Part shown: piece after piece, positions 10,357 through 21,600 of the stretch
How the letters are laid out: the number at the start of each line of letters is the position of its first letter
Numbering within the stretch: the first letter of the stretch is position 1
Notes under the pieces: generated by a model
Database searches by the model: none
What the model was told of the DNA's origin: nothing
Seen by the model: the letters and a program-made list of their open reading frames with translations, nothing else
Program-made: the position numbers and the translations under genes
Source of the DNA: Prostheceraeus crozeri
Lineage: Eukaryota > Platyhelminthes > Polycladida > Euryleptidae
Direction: 5' to 3'
DNA length: 64,000 nt
NCBI GenBank assembly: GCA_907163375.1
Contig: CAJQUW010008706.1
Coordinates: forward strand, 558,001 to 622,000

Positions 10357-10605
10357 TGTTAGAGAATTATGACATGACATATAAGTGAATGAATGAATGA
10401 GTGAGTAACGTGTGCTTGTGCGTCGGACGCTGGTGGCGATCTGCATTATGTAACCTTTGTATCATTCTCCATTTTCTTACTTATTGGATGTGTAGAGACT
10501 GACCAGGCAGACGATCTCTGTACGGCGTGCTAACGAGTGGAGTGAAGAGAGTAACGGGAATCAAACGGTTTCAGTTTCGACGGGTTTGTTTTCAATTTAA
10601 CTACA
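10357..10605 (+). repeat. 3' LTR
   Basis: This copy matches the 5' LTR over its full 249 bp. It is preceded by TCAGGTGGCGA, an imperfect purine-rich tract, and followed by the CATAG duplication and the resumed Penelope arm. Confidence 0.93.
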
Positions 10606-10690
10606 CATAGAAAGCTTCAAAAATATTAAAAGGAAGAAATCTACCACGGAAGGTAAACACTAGCTATAAAATCCTTTTGAGTACAAAATG
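10606..10690. repeat. Penelope inverted arm, left, inner part
   Basis: This continues the arm broken at 6607. It is the reverse complement of about 12613-12700, sharing AGGAAGAAATCTACCACGGA and TAGCTATAAAATCCTTTTGA. The arm runs right up to the start of the open frame, so the upstream end of the Penelope gene is probably truncated. Confidence 0.85.
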
Positions 10691-12662
10691 TGATCTTGAC
10701 CAACATATCAATTTGTCCACAAAATTGGTAAGTGTTCCTGAGAAGCAGGCGCTTTGTCGTGGTTTGAACTTTTGCCTTCCTCCAAAGCCACTTGATAGAA
10801 ATATCATTGATGCCAAATTAGAAAATGCCTTTCAGGAATTTCTAGATTTGATTCCTAATGATAAAGAAGGCGTACCATCCTTCAAAGCAAATCTTGTCAG
10901 ACTCTCTTCTGCTTATGCACGATCTCCTATCGAGAAAGGTGTAATTCAAAAACAACATTTACAAGCATTGGAAGACTTGAAGAAGAATGCGAACATATTG
11001 ATATCGAAACCCGATAAAGGAGACGGTGTGGTCATTTTTGACAGAGCTTCGTATGTAGAGAAGATGAAAGAAATTCTTAGCGATAATACCAAATTTGTAT
11101 TGGACTCAAAACAAAAAGATCAGACAAGGAAGTTGTCATCACATGTGTACAAGTTGGTGAAGCAGTTACAATATGAGGAGATAATCAAGGCCAGTTAGCT
11201 ACAAAAATTTACCAAGGGAAATAATCAAATACCCAGACTGTATGGACTTCCTAAAGTGCACAAATCCAATGTTCCACTTCGTCCAATGTTGTCAATGATT
11301 GGATCACCAGTTCACTCTTTGTCAAGATGGTTGGTAAGAGTTTTGCAACCAGTTACAGATTTCTATGGACAATTTGTGATAAAGGACAAGTTTCAATTTG
11401 TTGACTTTGCCAAGGAATTTGCCCTTTCTTCGAGCACAATGTTTTCGTTGGACGTCAAATCTTTATTCACAAATGTTCCAGTGACTCAACTATCGCAGAA
11501 TTTCAACTATTTTTTGTTCAGTCCCACTGGATTGATTACGTGATCTTCTGACGGTGTGCACAACTAACATGCAATTTCTCTTCGATGGCCAGTATTACGG
11601 GCAGATCGATGGTGTCACAATAGGCAGTTGCTTGGGACCCATTCTCGCGAATATATTCATGGGGTTTGTTGAACTGAAGTTGCAAAACACAATTGAAGAA
11701 AAATGCAGATTTTATCGAAGATATGCTGATGATTTTTTCTTGTTGGTTGATGAAGAACATGCCATCAATGACATTTTAGACCAATCCAACAGCATTCATC
11801 CAAACATAGAATTCACCATGGAGCGTGAATCTGAGGGATCTCTTGCTTTCCTTGATGTGTTGGTTACTCGTAGGACAACAGGAAGTTACAAACTCAGTAT
11901 CTTTCGCAAATCTACGTGGCGTGGCTTATACACTTATTTCCACAGTTTCTTGTCAATGCAATACAAAATTGGTCTTGTGAAAACATTAACTCATAGAGCA
12001 TCCAAGATTTGTTCCACAGATACCCTAGAGGATGAATTGAATTCAATAAAGTCAACCCTCATAAATGGATATCCACCAAGCTTTGTTGCAAAACATTCCA
12101 TTGCACACATTCCTGAGAAACCGAAATTCTTTGGACCTGAGAAAAAGCAGATATTCATGAGGATTCCATTTATTGGTGATAAAAGTGCCAGTTCATTTAA
12201 GAGGAGTTTTCGGTAGTCTTTCAAGTTGTTTCCAAGTGCAGAACTTAGAATAGTCTTCACATCTCGCCGGATTCCGATTCGCTCTCTTAAAGATAAATTG
12301 CCATTCCTCTCAAGCTTAAACTCAAACGTAATTTATCAATTTGACTGTACTTGTGGATGCAGGTATATTGGGAGGACGACAAGATGTCTTGGAGAGAGAG
12401 AGTGTCAGAACACGTCCCAAAATGGCTTGATAAACCTCAGAAGTGTCCCCCAAGATCGGCAAATATTCCATCCAGCAGTGCTACTCAACATCTCCAAATT
12501 TGTGATGCTTCCTCGACTGATGCCAGAAGAAGGTTTTCTGTGATTTACAAGTGCGCGCGGTATGACATCCTTTCAATTATAGAGGCTCTCATTATCAAAC
12601 GAAAGAGTCTAGATCTTTGTACTCAAAAGGATTTTATAGCTAGTGTTTTCCTTCCGTGGTAG
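10677..12662 (+). pseudogene. Penelope-like reverse transcriptase with GIY-YIG endonuclease
   Basis: Domains in order are a helical N-terminus, then RT motifs I-S-K-P-D-K-G, GLPKVHK, R-P-M-L-S, FSLDVKSLFTNVP, GSCLGPILANIFM and RRYADDFFLL (YADD). These are followed by SLAFLDVLVTR and a C-terminal GIY-YIG-type module (IYQFDC, CRYIGRTTRCLGER) that would nick the target. This is the standard Penelope architecture. It is broken by a TAG near 11197, a shift near 11540, a TAG near 12214 and a shift near 12395. Length and spacing otherwise fit a full RT-GIY-YIG protein, so decay is moderate. Confidence 0.9.
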
Positions 12663-12936
12663 ATTTCTTCCTTTTATTATTTCTTATGCTTTCTATAAGT
12701 ATTAGGTTGTATTATATAGTTTATGTCTTACAGTATTGTTATGCTTTGATTACTATTATGTTCATGTATAAGGACATCTCTATATTTTCCTAAGTATCTG
12801 TTATGAATGATTCAAATTTTAAATTTAAGTTTGCATCTAAGATTTGTTTCTGTCCAAAGTTAGCACCCGTTGAGATTGGACGAAAGGCCTCGTGCTGATA
12901 GATCATTATGAATTTCGTGAATCTTTTTATTCATAA
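12613..12936. repeat. Penelope inverted arm, right
   Basis: This is the reverse complement of the left arm (10690-10606, then 6607-6376), collinear across the LTR insertion. It overlaps the last codons of the GIY-YIG frame, so the left arm is a copied, inverted 3' end of the element. Confidence 0.85.
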
Positions 12937-14362
12937 ATTATCAAGAAGGGATTCATTTACCCTTTTTGAGAGCCCACAGAAATTTTCTCGCTGTGGAAAA
13001 GTTATGGATTCCACTTGGATTATCTAGGGTTGGGTATCAATTGAGTTGTCCAACTTTGTTGCGAGATCGCTGACGGAGGCCGTCAAAGAAGCATATGATT
13101 TTTCATCAATTCTCTAAAAATAGAAAAAATTCGAAATAGTCAAGGTCACGAAAGTGACCTTTCCGACGGAATTTTTTGAAAGGATTTTTTTATTTTGGAT
13201 TTCATCTAGATAGACCCAAATAATGTGAGTTTCAAGAAAATCTGAGAACATTCGCCATAGTCCATCTGACGATTGGTGTGGAATGACCCAAATGCTATTT
13301 TCTTTGTTCATTAAATATAATCTCATTTACACTTTTTTCATTGAGTAACCTCTGGCTTCTTTCTCTTTCCTGTGCTCTGGATGAAATTTCTGTAAACAAA
13401 TGAAGACCCAGCATCATGTGGGCGCAAGACGTCTTCATCACAATAATTACTTAACATAAAATCAACGGGTGGCAAGTTGACAGCTACTGTTTATTCAGAA
13501 CATCCATGGTTCTCTTACGTGCTGCTGAGAACGGTCATTTCTGACGGCAGTCCCACAGCATGTAAATTAGTTCACATCAAGTTGAAACTTGTTGTCAATG
13601 TCTTGTTGATGGATCAAGCCGTCGAAATTGACGGATACTTGGTTGAAGCAGATTAATTGCCATCACTCAATAGACGATGCGCAAGCTTATGTCATTGAGC
13701 CGTCTTCATAACGACCGAGAAAGAGAGGATATAGTCCTCGCGAGAATTCCATAATTACCATTTCAAATGAGTAATCCTTCGGGAACAGTTCAAGTCAAGT
13801 TCCTCGCGCAATCTCCGGTGTCATATGATCACTTGACACTCCTCCAAGAGTGACGCAAATTTGCGTATTCTGAAGGTCGATCATGTGGACAACGGATCAC
13901 ATGCGCATCCTCCAGTTCAATCAGTACTGAGCACAATTATAGAAAACAATCTCGAAAACGGCAAAGCAGATTATTTCCGCAAATTGTTGGCAATGTTCGC
14001 TGATTACAAATGTAGATGTACTTGAAAGAGAAAGTGACAGCTATGAATGAACTGCAATCCATCATTAGGAATGGATGAGTGTGGCCCACGTTCCGGAATA
14101 TTTGTCTGACATAATGACCGTAATTGCTCAAGAATTTATAAAACAACATTCCGTCATTTTAGAATGATTGCTTTTTAATTTACATCATTATATCATTATT
14201 ACATTATTACATTGTCATTATTGTACTTTACCTTACCATAATTGAACTCTATTTCAATAGAACATTAAGCAAACGAGTCATTTCAGAAGAGAAATACCGA
14301 AGATTATTGACAAAGATGAGCACTCGCAATCCATAATCGGAAGAAATTAATTAAATTTCGGT
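12937..14362. other. No recognised gene
   Basis: Short open frames on both strands here lack any family resemblance. A small hairpin AAGGTCAC-GAAA-GTGACCTT lies near 13143-13162. The stretch 14160-14230 is simple ATT-rich sequence. Confidence 0.5.
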
Positions 14363-14818
14363 TGCAGATTCAAGATCTGATGTTCACCGGATGCGGATTC
14401 AAGTTTTGATGTTCCATTGTTCACCGGATGCGGATTCAAGTTTTGGTGTTCATCTGATGCGGATTCAAGCTTTTATGTTCATCAGATGCAGATTCAAGCT
14501 CTGGTGTTCAGCGGATGAGGATTCAAGTTTTGATGTTCATCGGATGCGGATTCAAGCTTTGGTGCTGATCGGTTGCAGATTCAAGATCTGATGTTCATCG
14601 GATGCGGATTCAAGTTTTGATGTTCCATTGTTCACCGGATGCGGATTCAAGCTTTTATGTTCATCAGATGCAGATTCAAGCTCTGGTGTTCAGCGGATGA
14701 GGATTCAAGTTTTGATGTTCATCGGATGCGGATTCAAGCTCTGGTGTACAGTGGATGAGGATTCAAGTTTTGATGTTCACCGAATGCGGATTCAATCTTT
14801 TATGTTCATCGGATGAGA
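14363..14818. repeat. Minisatellite, ~29-bp unit, about 15 copies
   Basis: Units of the form GCGGATTCAAGTTTTGATGT plus TCATCGGAT repeat head to tail with 29-bp spacing. Some units are expanded by an extra TCCATTGT. A block of several units near 14371 is repeated near 14587, so there is a second-level period of about 216 bp. Because 29 is not a multiple of three, the frames through it are accidental. Confidence 0.92.
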
Positions 14819-15091
14819 ATCACTTTGGTAGTCTTATGAGACATGTCTCCTAAATTTTCAGTAGATTTGATAATGACTTTGCTATGAATAGAATGACAAC
14901 AAAAATTTGCCAATCTAATTTTCCGAATCTCGAAGTATCACAATGGATCAAATCATCACAACAATAGTGACTGATAATGAAAACAATTTTTCATGACATC
15001 AACGAAAATGCCAGCTGGTCATCAGCATCAAATTTCTGCGCATGCTGTTCCAAATCAGCCTTCCTTTCAAAGGAAGGTTACCAGTTTGCGT

Positions 15092-15926
15092 CAGAGATGA
15101 AAGCGGTTAAAATTTCTGAACTGGTTAACCGATCAGTACATTAACCGGCTAATCATGCATTTTATGTAGCTTATATAAACCCTGTACAACAATTGTAACG
15201 CTTGGGACCTTTAAGGATGCGGCATCAGTTGAATTTGCGCTTTTGTTGAATAACCGGAATTTCAATGAAAGCGAAATCTCGTTGAGCAAAAGTCATAATT
15301 CCTTGAAAAGTCGTTGAATAGTTTCTTGGTCAATAAAGAAGTTGCGACCATCGTTCAAATAAGCAGCAGATTTTTTCAAAATATACTTAACACTAAATTT
15401 TGAAAACCTTGCACACATGATAGTGAATCACTGTCAAACACACGAGAAGGGTTCGGTTCCTGACAAGCAGGGCATTGCATGGCCTGAAACAAATGTCATT
15501 ATTGAGATGATTTTCTCAATATCATATAATACCAGGACTAAGTGTCGCTAAACAGCTTACTTTTTTATACAGAAATCAAATTCGAAAATTACCGCATCAC
15601 AAGCCTTTGGAAGAGACTACTGAGGTCCACTTTGGGAAGAGGGGTGTGCAGTTTATATACATGTATATGCACTACACAGTGCGGCATGACAGAATTGCAT
15701 GATATTTTTGTAGAAAAGTGTTTCATACTTCTTGTTATCTGCAACAATGACACTATCATGAAAAATAATCAAAACAAGTAGATTTGACATTTTTGGGTAT
15801 ATACTTAGCACATAAATGAAACCTGATACAATCGCTAAACGAAATGTCGCTAATAACCAATGTTTGGTCCATTAAGAAAATTAACCGGTTATCAACATTT
15901 TCATCAGTTAAGCGCTTCCATCATTG
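15092..15926. mobile_element. Non-autonomous hAT element, 835 bp
   Basis: The left end is CAGAGATGAAAGCGGTTAA; the right end, read inward, is CAATGATGGAAGCGCTTAA. Several AACCGGTTA-type motifs lie inside both ends. The flanks GTTTGCGT and CTTCGCGT match at 6 of 8 bases, as for an old hAT target duplication. The 79-codon frame at 15542 has no recognisable content. Confidence 0.75.
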
Positions 15927-17344
15927 CTTCGCGTGACAAGCACACCAGTGTCCTGAAGTTCAGTTCATCTTATCTGCTTTGTTCCTCCAGTTATCAGAAT
16001 AAATATTTCCCTTATTGAACTTTGTCTTGCCAATTTTTTTTAATATTTAAACAACAGAACAAAAATTGTTTCGATAAGTTCCTCCGAAATATTATTTATT
16101 TTCAACATTGAATTTCAGAAATAATTCCCAGAATGGAATCATCCACTTCTTCACATTATCGTTACTCTGTACCATCAGTTATTGTTTTTGTATTTTCATT
16201 CCAAGTTGCTCAAGTCGCTTTTGTGCTTTGTCTTTAATGTCAGGAAATCCCATTGACATTTACTGTCATATCGTGTTCTGAACACTGATGAAATGATGAA
16301 ACAAAGGGAATATCAATCATTTATAGACAACAAAACTGCATAATTTTAACCAATGAATTCTTGTTGAAACAAAATGAAACAAAATGAGAAGGAATTTATC
16401 TTCAGTATTCTATAAGAGATGATTAAAGAAGTTCATTATTTCCCTAATCAGTTACTGCATATCTTGAGGTATCATTGGAAACTATTTCAAGTTACTACAC
16501 AAATTTATAAACTGTTGATAGGGTAGGATGTGACTTCAATGAACACTCACCCACTGAAAATCGGATGAAATTATAATCAACCACTCATTTTAGCACTTTG
16601 ATGAAATTGTGTTGAGCTTACCCGTCAACAATCATGTTGGAAGTGCAGTACTCCTTTCATAATTTGATATAGGCTCTTTTTAATTTGGATTATACAGGGC
16701 ACTCCGGACAAGTAGGAACTGAATAAGCGGAAATTCCGCTTAAGCGGCGGAAAAATCAAGAAACATTTCCAACACATGTAAAGCCCTCCGGATCAGTGGG
16801 AGAGTTTTCGGAGGTCACTCATCTTAAGCGGAAAAATTTTTGCATTATTAGTAATTAGGCTATTGGATAACTGGATCCGATCGCATTGGATGAGAAGGGA
16901 TTTTTCATTTATGCCTTCGCTTTTATTTTGGCCACTAGGAAGCAGTCTGATACATCCATTTTTTACAAGAAATTGTCATTAACAGAATTCCTAAGAATTC
17001 ATTTATAACCCAGTTCACAGCGCAGTGTGTCAACAGCCAACACACGATCTCTTTTGAGGAGAAGGCTAGGCTCAGTAGGGGCTTTTGAAATCCCTCGAGT
17101 CGTTAAAGATAAAAGAACAGTTGACATTAGATTCCTTTCTTCCATGGAAGGAAGTTTGATTTCCTTTCGCTGCCGACCAATAAGCTTCAACTATTGCTCC
17201 GTGCTGTTAGAACCTTTTTAACGAATACATAGATGCTTTTCTATCTTAAACCTGAAAACGGGATGGTAGTGGGAGCCTGTAGGCCTATGTGCAAGCGTTA
17301 ATATCAATAGAAGAACGAAAATTTAGCTCACATGGTAACACACA
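15927..17344. other. No recognised gene
   Basis: The only notable structure is 16697-16760, where TAAGCGG and CCGCTTAAGCGG words occur. Related words recur near 18725-18790 in inverted orientation, so the two may be worn ends of a pogo-like element enclosing the SINE and hAT copy. The opposing frames at 17000-17220 are not convincing. Confidence 0.4.
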
Positions 17345-17381
17345 TAGTGGTCTCCGTGGCACAGTGGTATAACGATCTTTT
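17345..17381 (+). repeat. tRNA-derived SINE, 5' part (A box)
   Basis: The sequence resembles the first half of a tRNA-Gly/Glu-like gene: an A-box-like TGGCACAGTGG followed by TATAACGATC. It is cut at ATCTTTT by the hAT element that follows. The second half resumes at 18573 with TCTAGAGGTCGAGCCC, a B-box-like match. Confidence 0.6.
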
Positions 17382-18572
17382 CAGGGTGTCCACCCTATCT
17401 GAGAAAAAAAATTCACGTACAACTCACGTACATGACAAAAACTTCACGTACCACTATTTCAGGCCTACTTGCCCGACAAGCGACAGTTGGTTGAGTCAAA
17501 ATCATTCAAAAACACTACCTGCAGCTTCTGCTCAAAGAAATGCAGTAATGAGATCTTTACAGTAGAAAGACAGTTCTTCAGAACTATCTTGAATACACAC
17601 TACACACATAATAATGTAAGTGCATTCGATGCTGTTTTGAAGCCATCATTTCACAAATAAATGGTATTTTTGGCCACTCAATAATCTCTAAATACAACAT
17701 AATTCACGGCTAGAAAAATCAAGGGTAATAATAATAGGGTTTGTGCTTTTAGATTTCTAGAAGCAGATTCGTAGCTCTGCAGGTCGTCATGTTTTGATGT
17801 TTATAGTTCATGGTGATATATCGTACGATAACTCCATCAGACTGAGCCAAAACATGATCCAAGTCAATTAAATGACTGAAGCCATCCATACATTGTCTAG
17901 CACTGTCAAAATCTGCAACTGACAACAAGCTGGAATGACACAGTCTCACCATTTTTCACCACGCATGCATTTCTATCTCTAAGTAATACAGCACGTCATA
18001 GAATGAACGTTTGAGTCAACCGACCCAATTGTTTGCTGGCCTTGGCAAAGCATTGACAATTTTGCGTAGCCACATATACATGTACATCTATATATGGGCC
18101 TTATAGAGACAAAAAGCCATAGTATATGACTGCACAATACACATGTATACATCTATTACAAAAAGCACAAAATAATTCAGGACACAGATGTCAAGACGCT
18201 GCTTAGCAGAATTTCACAAATTTTCATTGTCTGAACCCAGACCCGTTGTTAGTAGCGGCTATATTATATGAACATATCTACATGTTTATGACTTTCTTTC
18301 TTGTAACATACTTTTTTGTATAACCAAGTCAGAGTTGGTGCAACAATGGAAGAAAAAAATTTAGCACATGTAACAAGAATCAGTGGATATCAAGTAGGAG
18401 TAAATAGCAGTAAATACCACTATCTGCGCGACTGAGCTGAAATTCACGTACAATTCACGTACACCTTCGCATTTTCCCAAAATTCACGTACAATTCACGT
18501 ACATTTTCATAATTTTCAAAATTCACGTACAATTCACGTACATACGTGAATTTCACGTACAGTGGACACCCT
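17382..18572. mobile_element. Non-autonomous hAT element, 1.19 kb
   Basis: The left end CAGGGTGTCCAC and the right end GTGGACACCCT are inverted. Many copies of TTCACGTAC stud both subterminal regions, the usual layout of hAT transposase binding sites. ATCTTTT (7 bp) is duplicated at both flanks (17375-17381 and 18573-18579). No transposase is recognisable; a short C-x2-C-x3-C frame near 17510 may be a scrap of one. Confidence 0.85.
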
Positions 18573-18690
18573 ATCTTTTAGTCTAGAGGTCGAGCCCGAA
18601 GATGTCATTGGAAGTCGGCAGGAAGGGCAGTCGGGCTAAAAGTACTACAACGCTCCATAAGTCTGACTATGTGACATAGTGACGAAAAAT
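18573..18690 (+). repeat. tRNA-derived SINE, 3' part (B box)
   Basis: After the duplicated ATCTTTT comes AGTCTAGAGGTCGAGCCCGA, which completes a tRNA-like fold with the piece at 17345-17381. A GC-richer body follows. Transcription by RNA polymerase III is the expected property of such a head, but this copy is split and inactive. Confidence 0.55.
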
Positions 18691-21600
18691 CTTCATAGTA
18701 ATTATTCAGGCTAAAATGAATTCGAACATTGTCATTCCGCTTAAGCAGAGAAATCTCACTCCCAAAATCGTCCCGCTTATTCAGAGTACACGGCATTTAG
18801 AAATATGATGTGGGATACATCAAGGTAAGCATTTAGGACACCATGTGGAAGAGGTCACTAGTTCATAAATCACCATGACCGACCTTCATGCGTGTCGAGA
18901 TATACGTGCCAAATATTTAGACCAATGAATCGATCTGAAAGAAGCTCTCTGACCAATTGTAACAGTCTGTTGAGATAAAGCATAGACTACGAAGACTCTT
19001 CTACCAAAGCGACCACGCCGATTACTTTTCCATTCCTACTCTACGTCGCTGTTCCGGGGCAATTATGTCATTCTAGAGTGTGGAAATTCAGTAAACCTGT
19101 CATCTCCTATCACAAAAATGAAAAAAAATACGGAGTGTTCCTCAAATTTCTATAAGTCGAACTTCATGCATCATTAATGGAAATCTACGACTAATAATGG
19201 TGAAAGATGGGTCGATTTTATGCTCCCTATTGTACCACTTGCTCACTGCCTTAGTTGCTATTCATCAAAACTTAGCGAACAGATAAGATATTTTAGACTA
19301 TTGGCATATTACATGCAAATCTTGATACTATTTGATAAAGTTTCTTAATTGTTCTCAATGCACTACTTATTGTGATTATTATTATGCACTACTACATTGC
19401 ATCACACACTGAGGGCTTCTGTCAGTGCAATCTTTACAATTCGGTTGAAATTCTTGGTTCGTTACAGAAGCCATATATTCTCGAATTCATTATCGTATAT
19501 CTTAACTAAAAAATTCCACTCTTTCAAATTTCAAATGACCACCAGATGACTAAGATGAAATTACATAGCTCTATGAGAAAATAAACAGTAACTTGTATCA
19601 CTACGCTGTCTTAAGAATAAATCAAATGTGTTCATTCACACACATCAATGGACATTTTTGTTTTTAAATTGACAATTTGTTTTTAAATTTGTCAAAATTT
19701 CCATACTTTCATATTTGTCTACAACAGACGGAAGGTGTTCATTTTTGCGCCCAAATAGATCATGACCTGATCCGAGTCGCTATGATCCCAAGGAAATTCG
19801 ACATTCACCTTCAGGGGTACGTGCCTGTCTGACGGCTAGCAGTTAAAAAGGAAATCATGCATCATCCGAATATTTACAGAATGATGTGCAAAGAGAACTT
19901 GAGATCGGCATAATTTCTCCGACGCGTGAAAGTCTATTTTGGGTTTCAGTAAGAGTAGCAATAATTACATCAATAATTTCTTCTACTTTTACTCAGCTAA
20001 CATTTTCATATCCTTGTCAATTCAAGCTGAACATCCGATTGATTCCTGAAGGACATCGAAATCCACATGGCTGTCGAATCGCACACCGAAACACCGAAAA
20101 ATCGCACACCGGAAATTACATTACTCTTCAAATAATGGTGATCAACAGACTCCGTCTAGCGTGAGAACCTAGCCTCTGTCGCAAAATATAACTCTCAGAC
20201 GTATTGAAACTGTGGGGAGGGTTAGCAGCAGAACGTAGGAGCATTTGATATCACAAACTGTTTACCATCCATCAGTCTGTTGATCCCGGGGACCAGAATT
20301 ATCCTTTTCTGATCATGTACACGTTCTGATTGTTAAAATATTGAAAGAATCGTGGTTGTGAGGATTTACAATGCCTCTCAAGGATGCTCTCAATAATTTG
20401 ATTACCTTTCCTCGGACACATCGACCCGGTTGAATTTGACACCAATCTATTCACTTATCAGCTCTGATTGAGGACAAAGATGAAAGGAGATCCGATTCGA
20501 ATTTCAAGCATTTCCAAGATTAATTTCAACCTGAGATGTCATGAAAACATGAAATTCATGCGAAAACGGAGATAGAAGAGATTAATTTCAACTCTCCATG
20601 TTGACAGGTCAAATCGAATATGTACTTTAATCATTTCAACAATTAATTAGACAGGAAAATGCTCACTCAACAGATGAAATATCAACGAGTAATCGAAATT
20701 CTGGACATCGTTGTTGCCAACCAATACATCAATGTCAAGCTCCTCATTTTTACATATTAAAACGAAAACCGTTTTTTCACTCAGTTTCACAGTTGAGTAA
20801 ATGATTTGTTGCTACGAAATCGGGAAATATAACTTGATCCTACCCGTAGAAGTCAAATATGTATTCTATTGAAGTCTAGAGAGGACAATACATAGCTAGG
20901 ATGTCACCAGTGTGGACTCTGACAGCAAGTCTATGTTTCATTACTTCTCGGCCTTTGTTTTGAGATAACGTCAGATGTAAATGCCGTATCACTTAAAGTT
21001 GTCACGCAGCCTTTTAAAGATCATTTGAGGAGAGTATTTTGCTTGAATACTACTGAAAATCTTCAGTTAACAAAGGCAGTACATGTGATCACAGACGAAT
21101 GAATTTCGTTCCCGTTTAGCGTTGATCTTCACAACGCGTTGTAATCAATCTATATGTTGTATCCAACAATTGATGCATGCCTCTATAAGGTTCTAGAGGC
21201 GATCTTGTGATTTCATCTTTAATGGTCAGCCATGAAATTCATTTTCGATGTAAATATTTTCAATGAATTTTCTTTCTGAAACACGGAAGACACTTGGTTC
21301 AGGCTGTAAAAAACCCAAAAACATACTCTAACAGTCAATCAATGTCCCCCTCGTAAGGCTTTTCAAGTGTTCACGATAAACAGTCTCGGATATTATTTCC
21401 GTCACAATTCATTGATACGATTGAGGAAAAGTCAATGAAAGATGTTGGTGAATATTAGTCGGACTGGTGCAACTACGTCCGCTTAGGTGCAACTAAAAAT
21501 GCTGCAAGCCTTTCTCCTAATAAGTCTATCAACAGATTTGCTAAACTTGCACTCGAGTCAATGACACATTCACGAATGATTATGATTTGAATTTATATTG

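Larger units (their letters stand above)
6608..10605 (+). mobile_element. Ty3/gypsy-like LTR retrotransposon, recent but defective
   Basis: Two 249-bp LTRs (6608-6856 and 10357-10605) begin TGTTAG and end ACTACA. By eye they are identical, and they are flanked by the 5-bp duplication CATAG (6603-6607, 10606-10610). Inside, in order, lie a gag-like frame with a zinc knuckle, a retropepsin, a truncated reverse transcriptase, an inverted LTR fragment, RNase H and integrase. The order RT-RNase H-integrase and the sequence style are Ty3/gypsy-like. The RT core with its catalytic YxDD is missing, so the copy must have moved using proteins from another element. Confidence 0.93.
6376..12936 (+). mobile_element. 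Penelope-like element with inverted terminal arms, split by an LTR element
   Basis: Outer sequences 6376-6607 plus 10606-10690 are the reverse complement of 12613-12936, giving arms of about 320 bp. The reverse transcriptase and GIY-YIG gene lie between them. Penelope elements commonly insert with extra partial terminal copies in direct or inverted orientation, and this looks like such an inverted arrangement. The left arm was later cut by the LTR retrotransposon 6608-10605. Without that insertion the element would be about 2.56 kb. Confidence 0.8.

Noticed and set aside
14391..14816. Open frames through the minisatellite
   Set aside because: A 29-bp unit reads through all frames and creates cyclic open frames; no start context or homology.
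18605..18796. Minus frames at 17749 and 18605 as missing ANAPC1 exons
   Set aside because: Their translations do not resemble the ANAPC1 C-terminal region and they lack acceptor and donor sites in the right frame.
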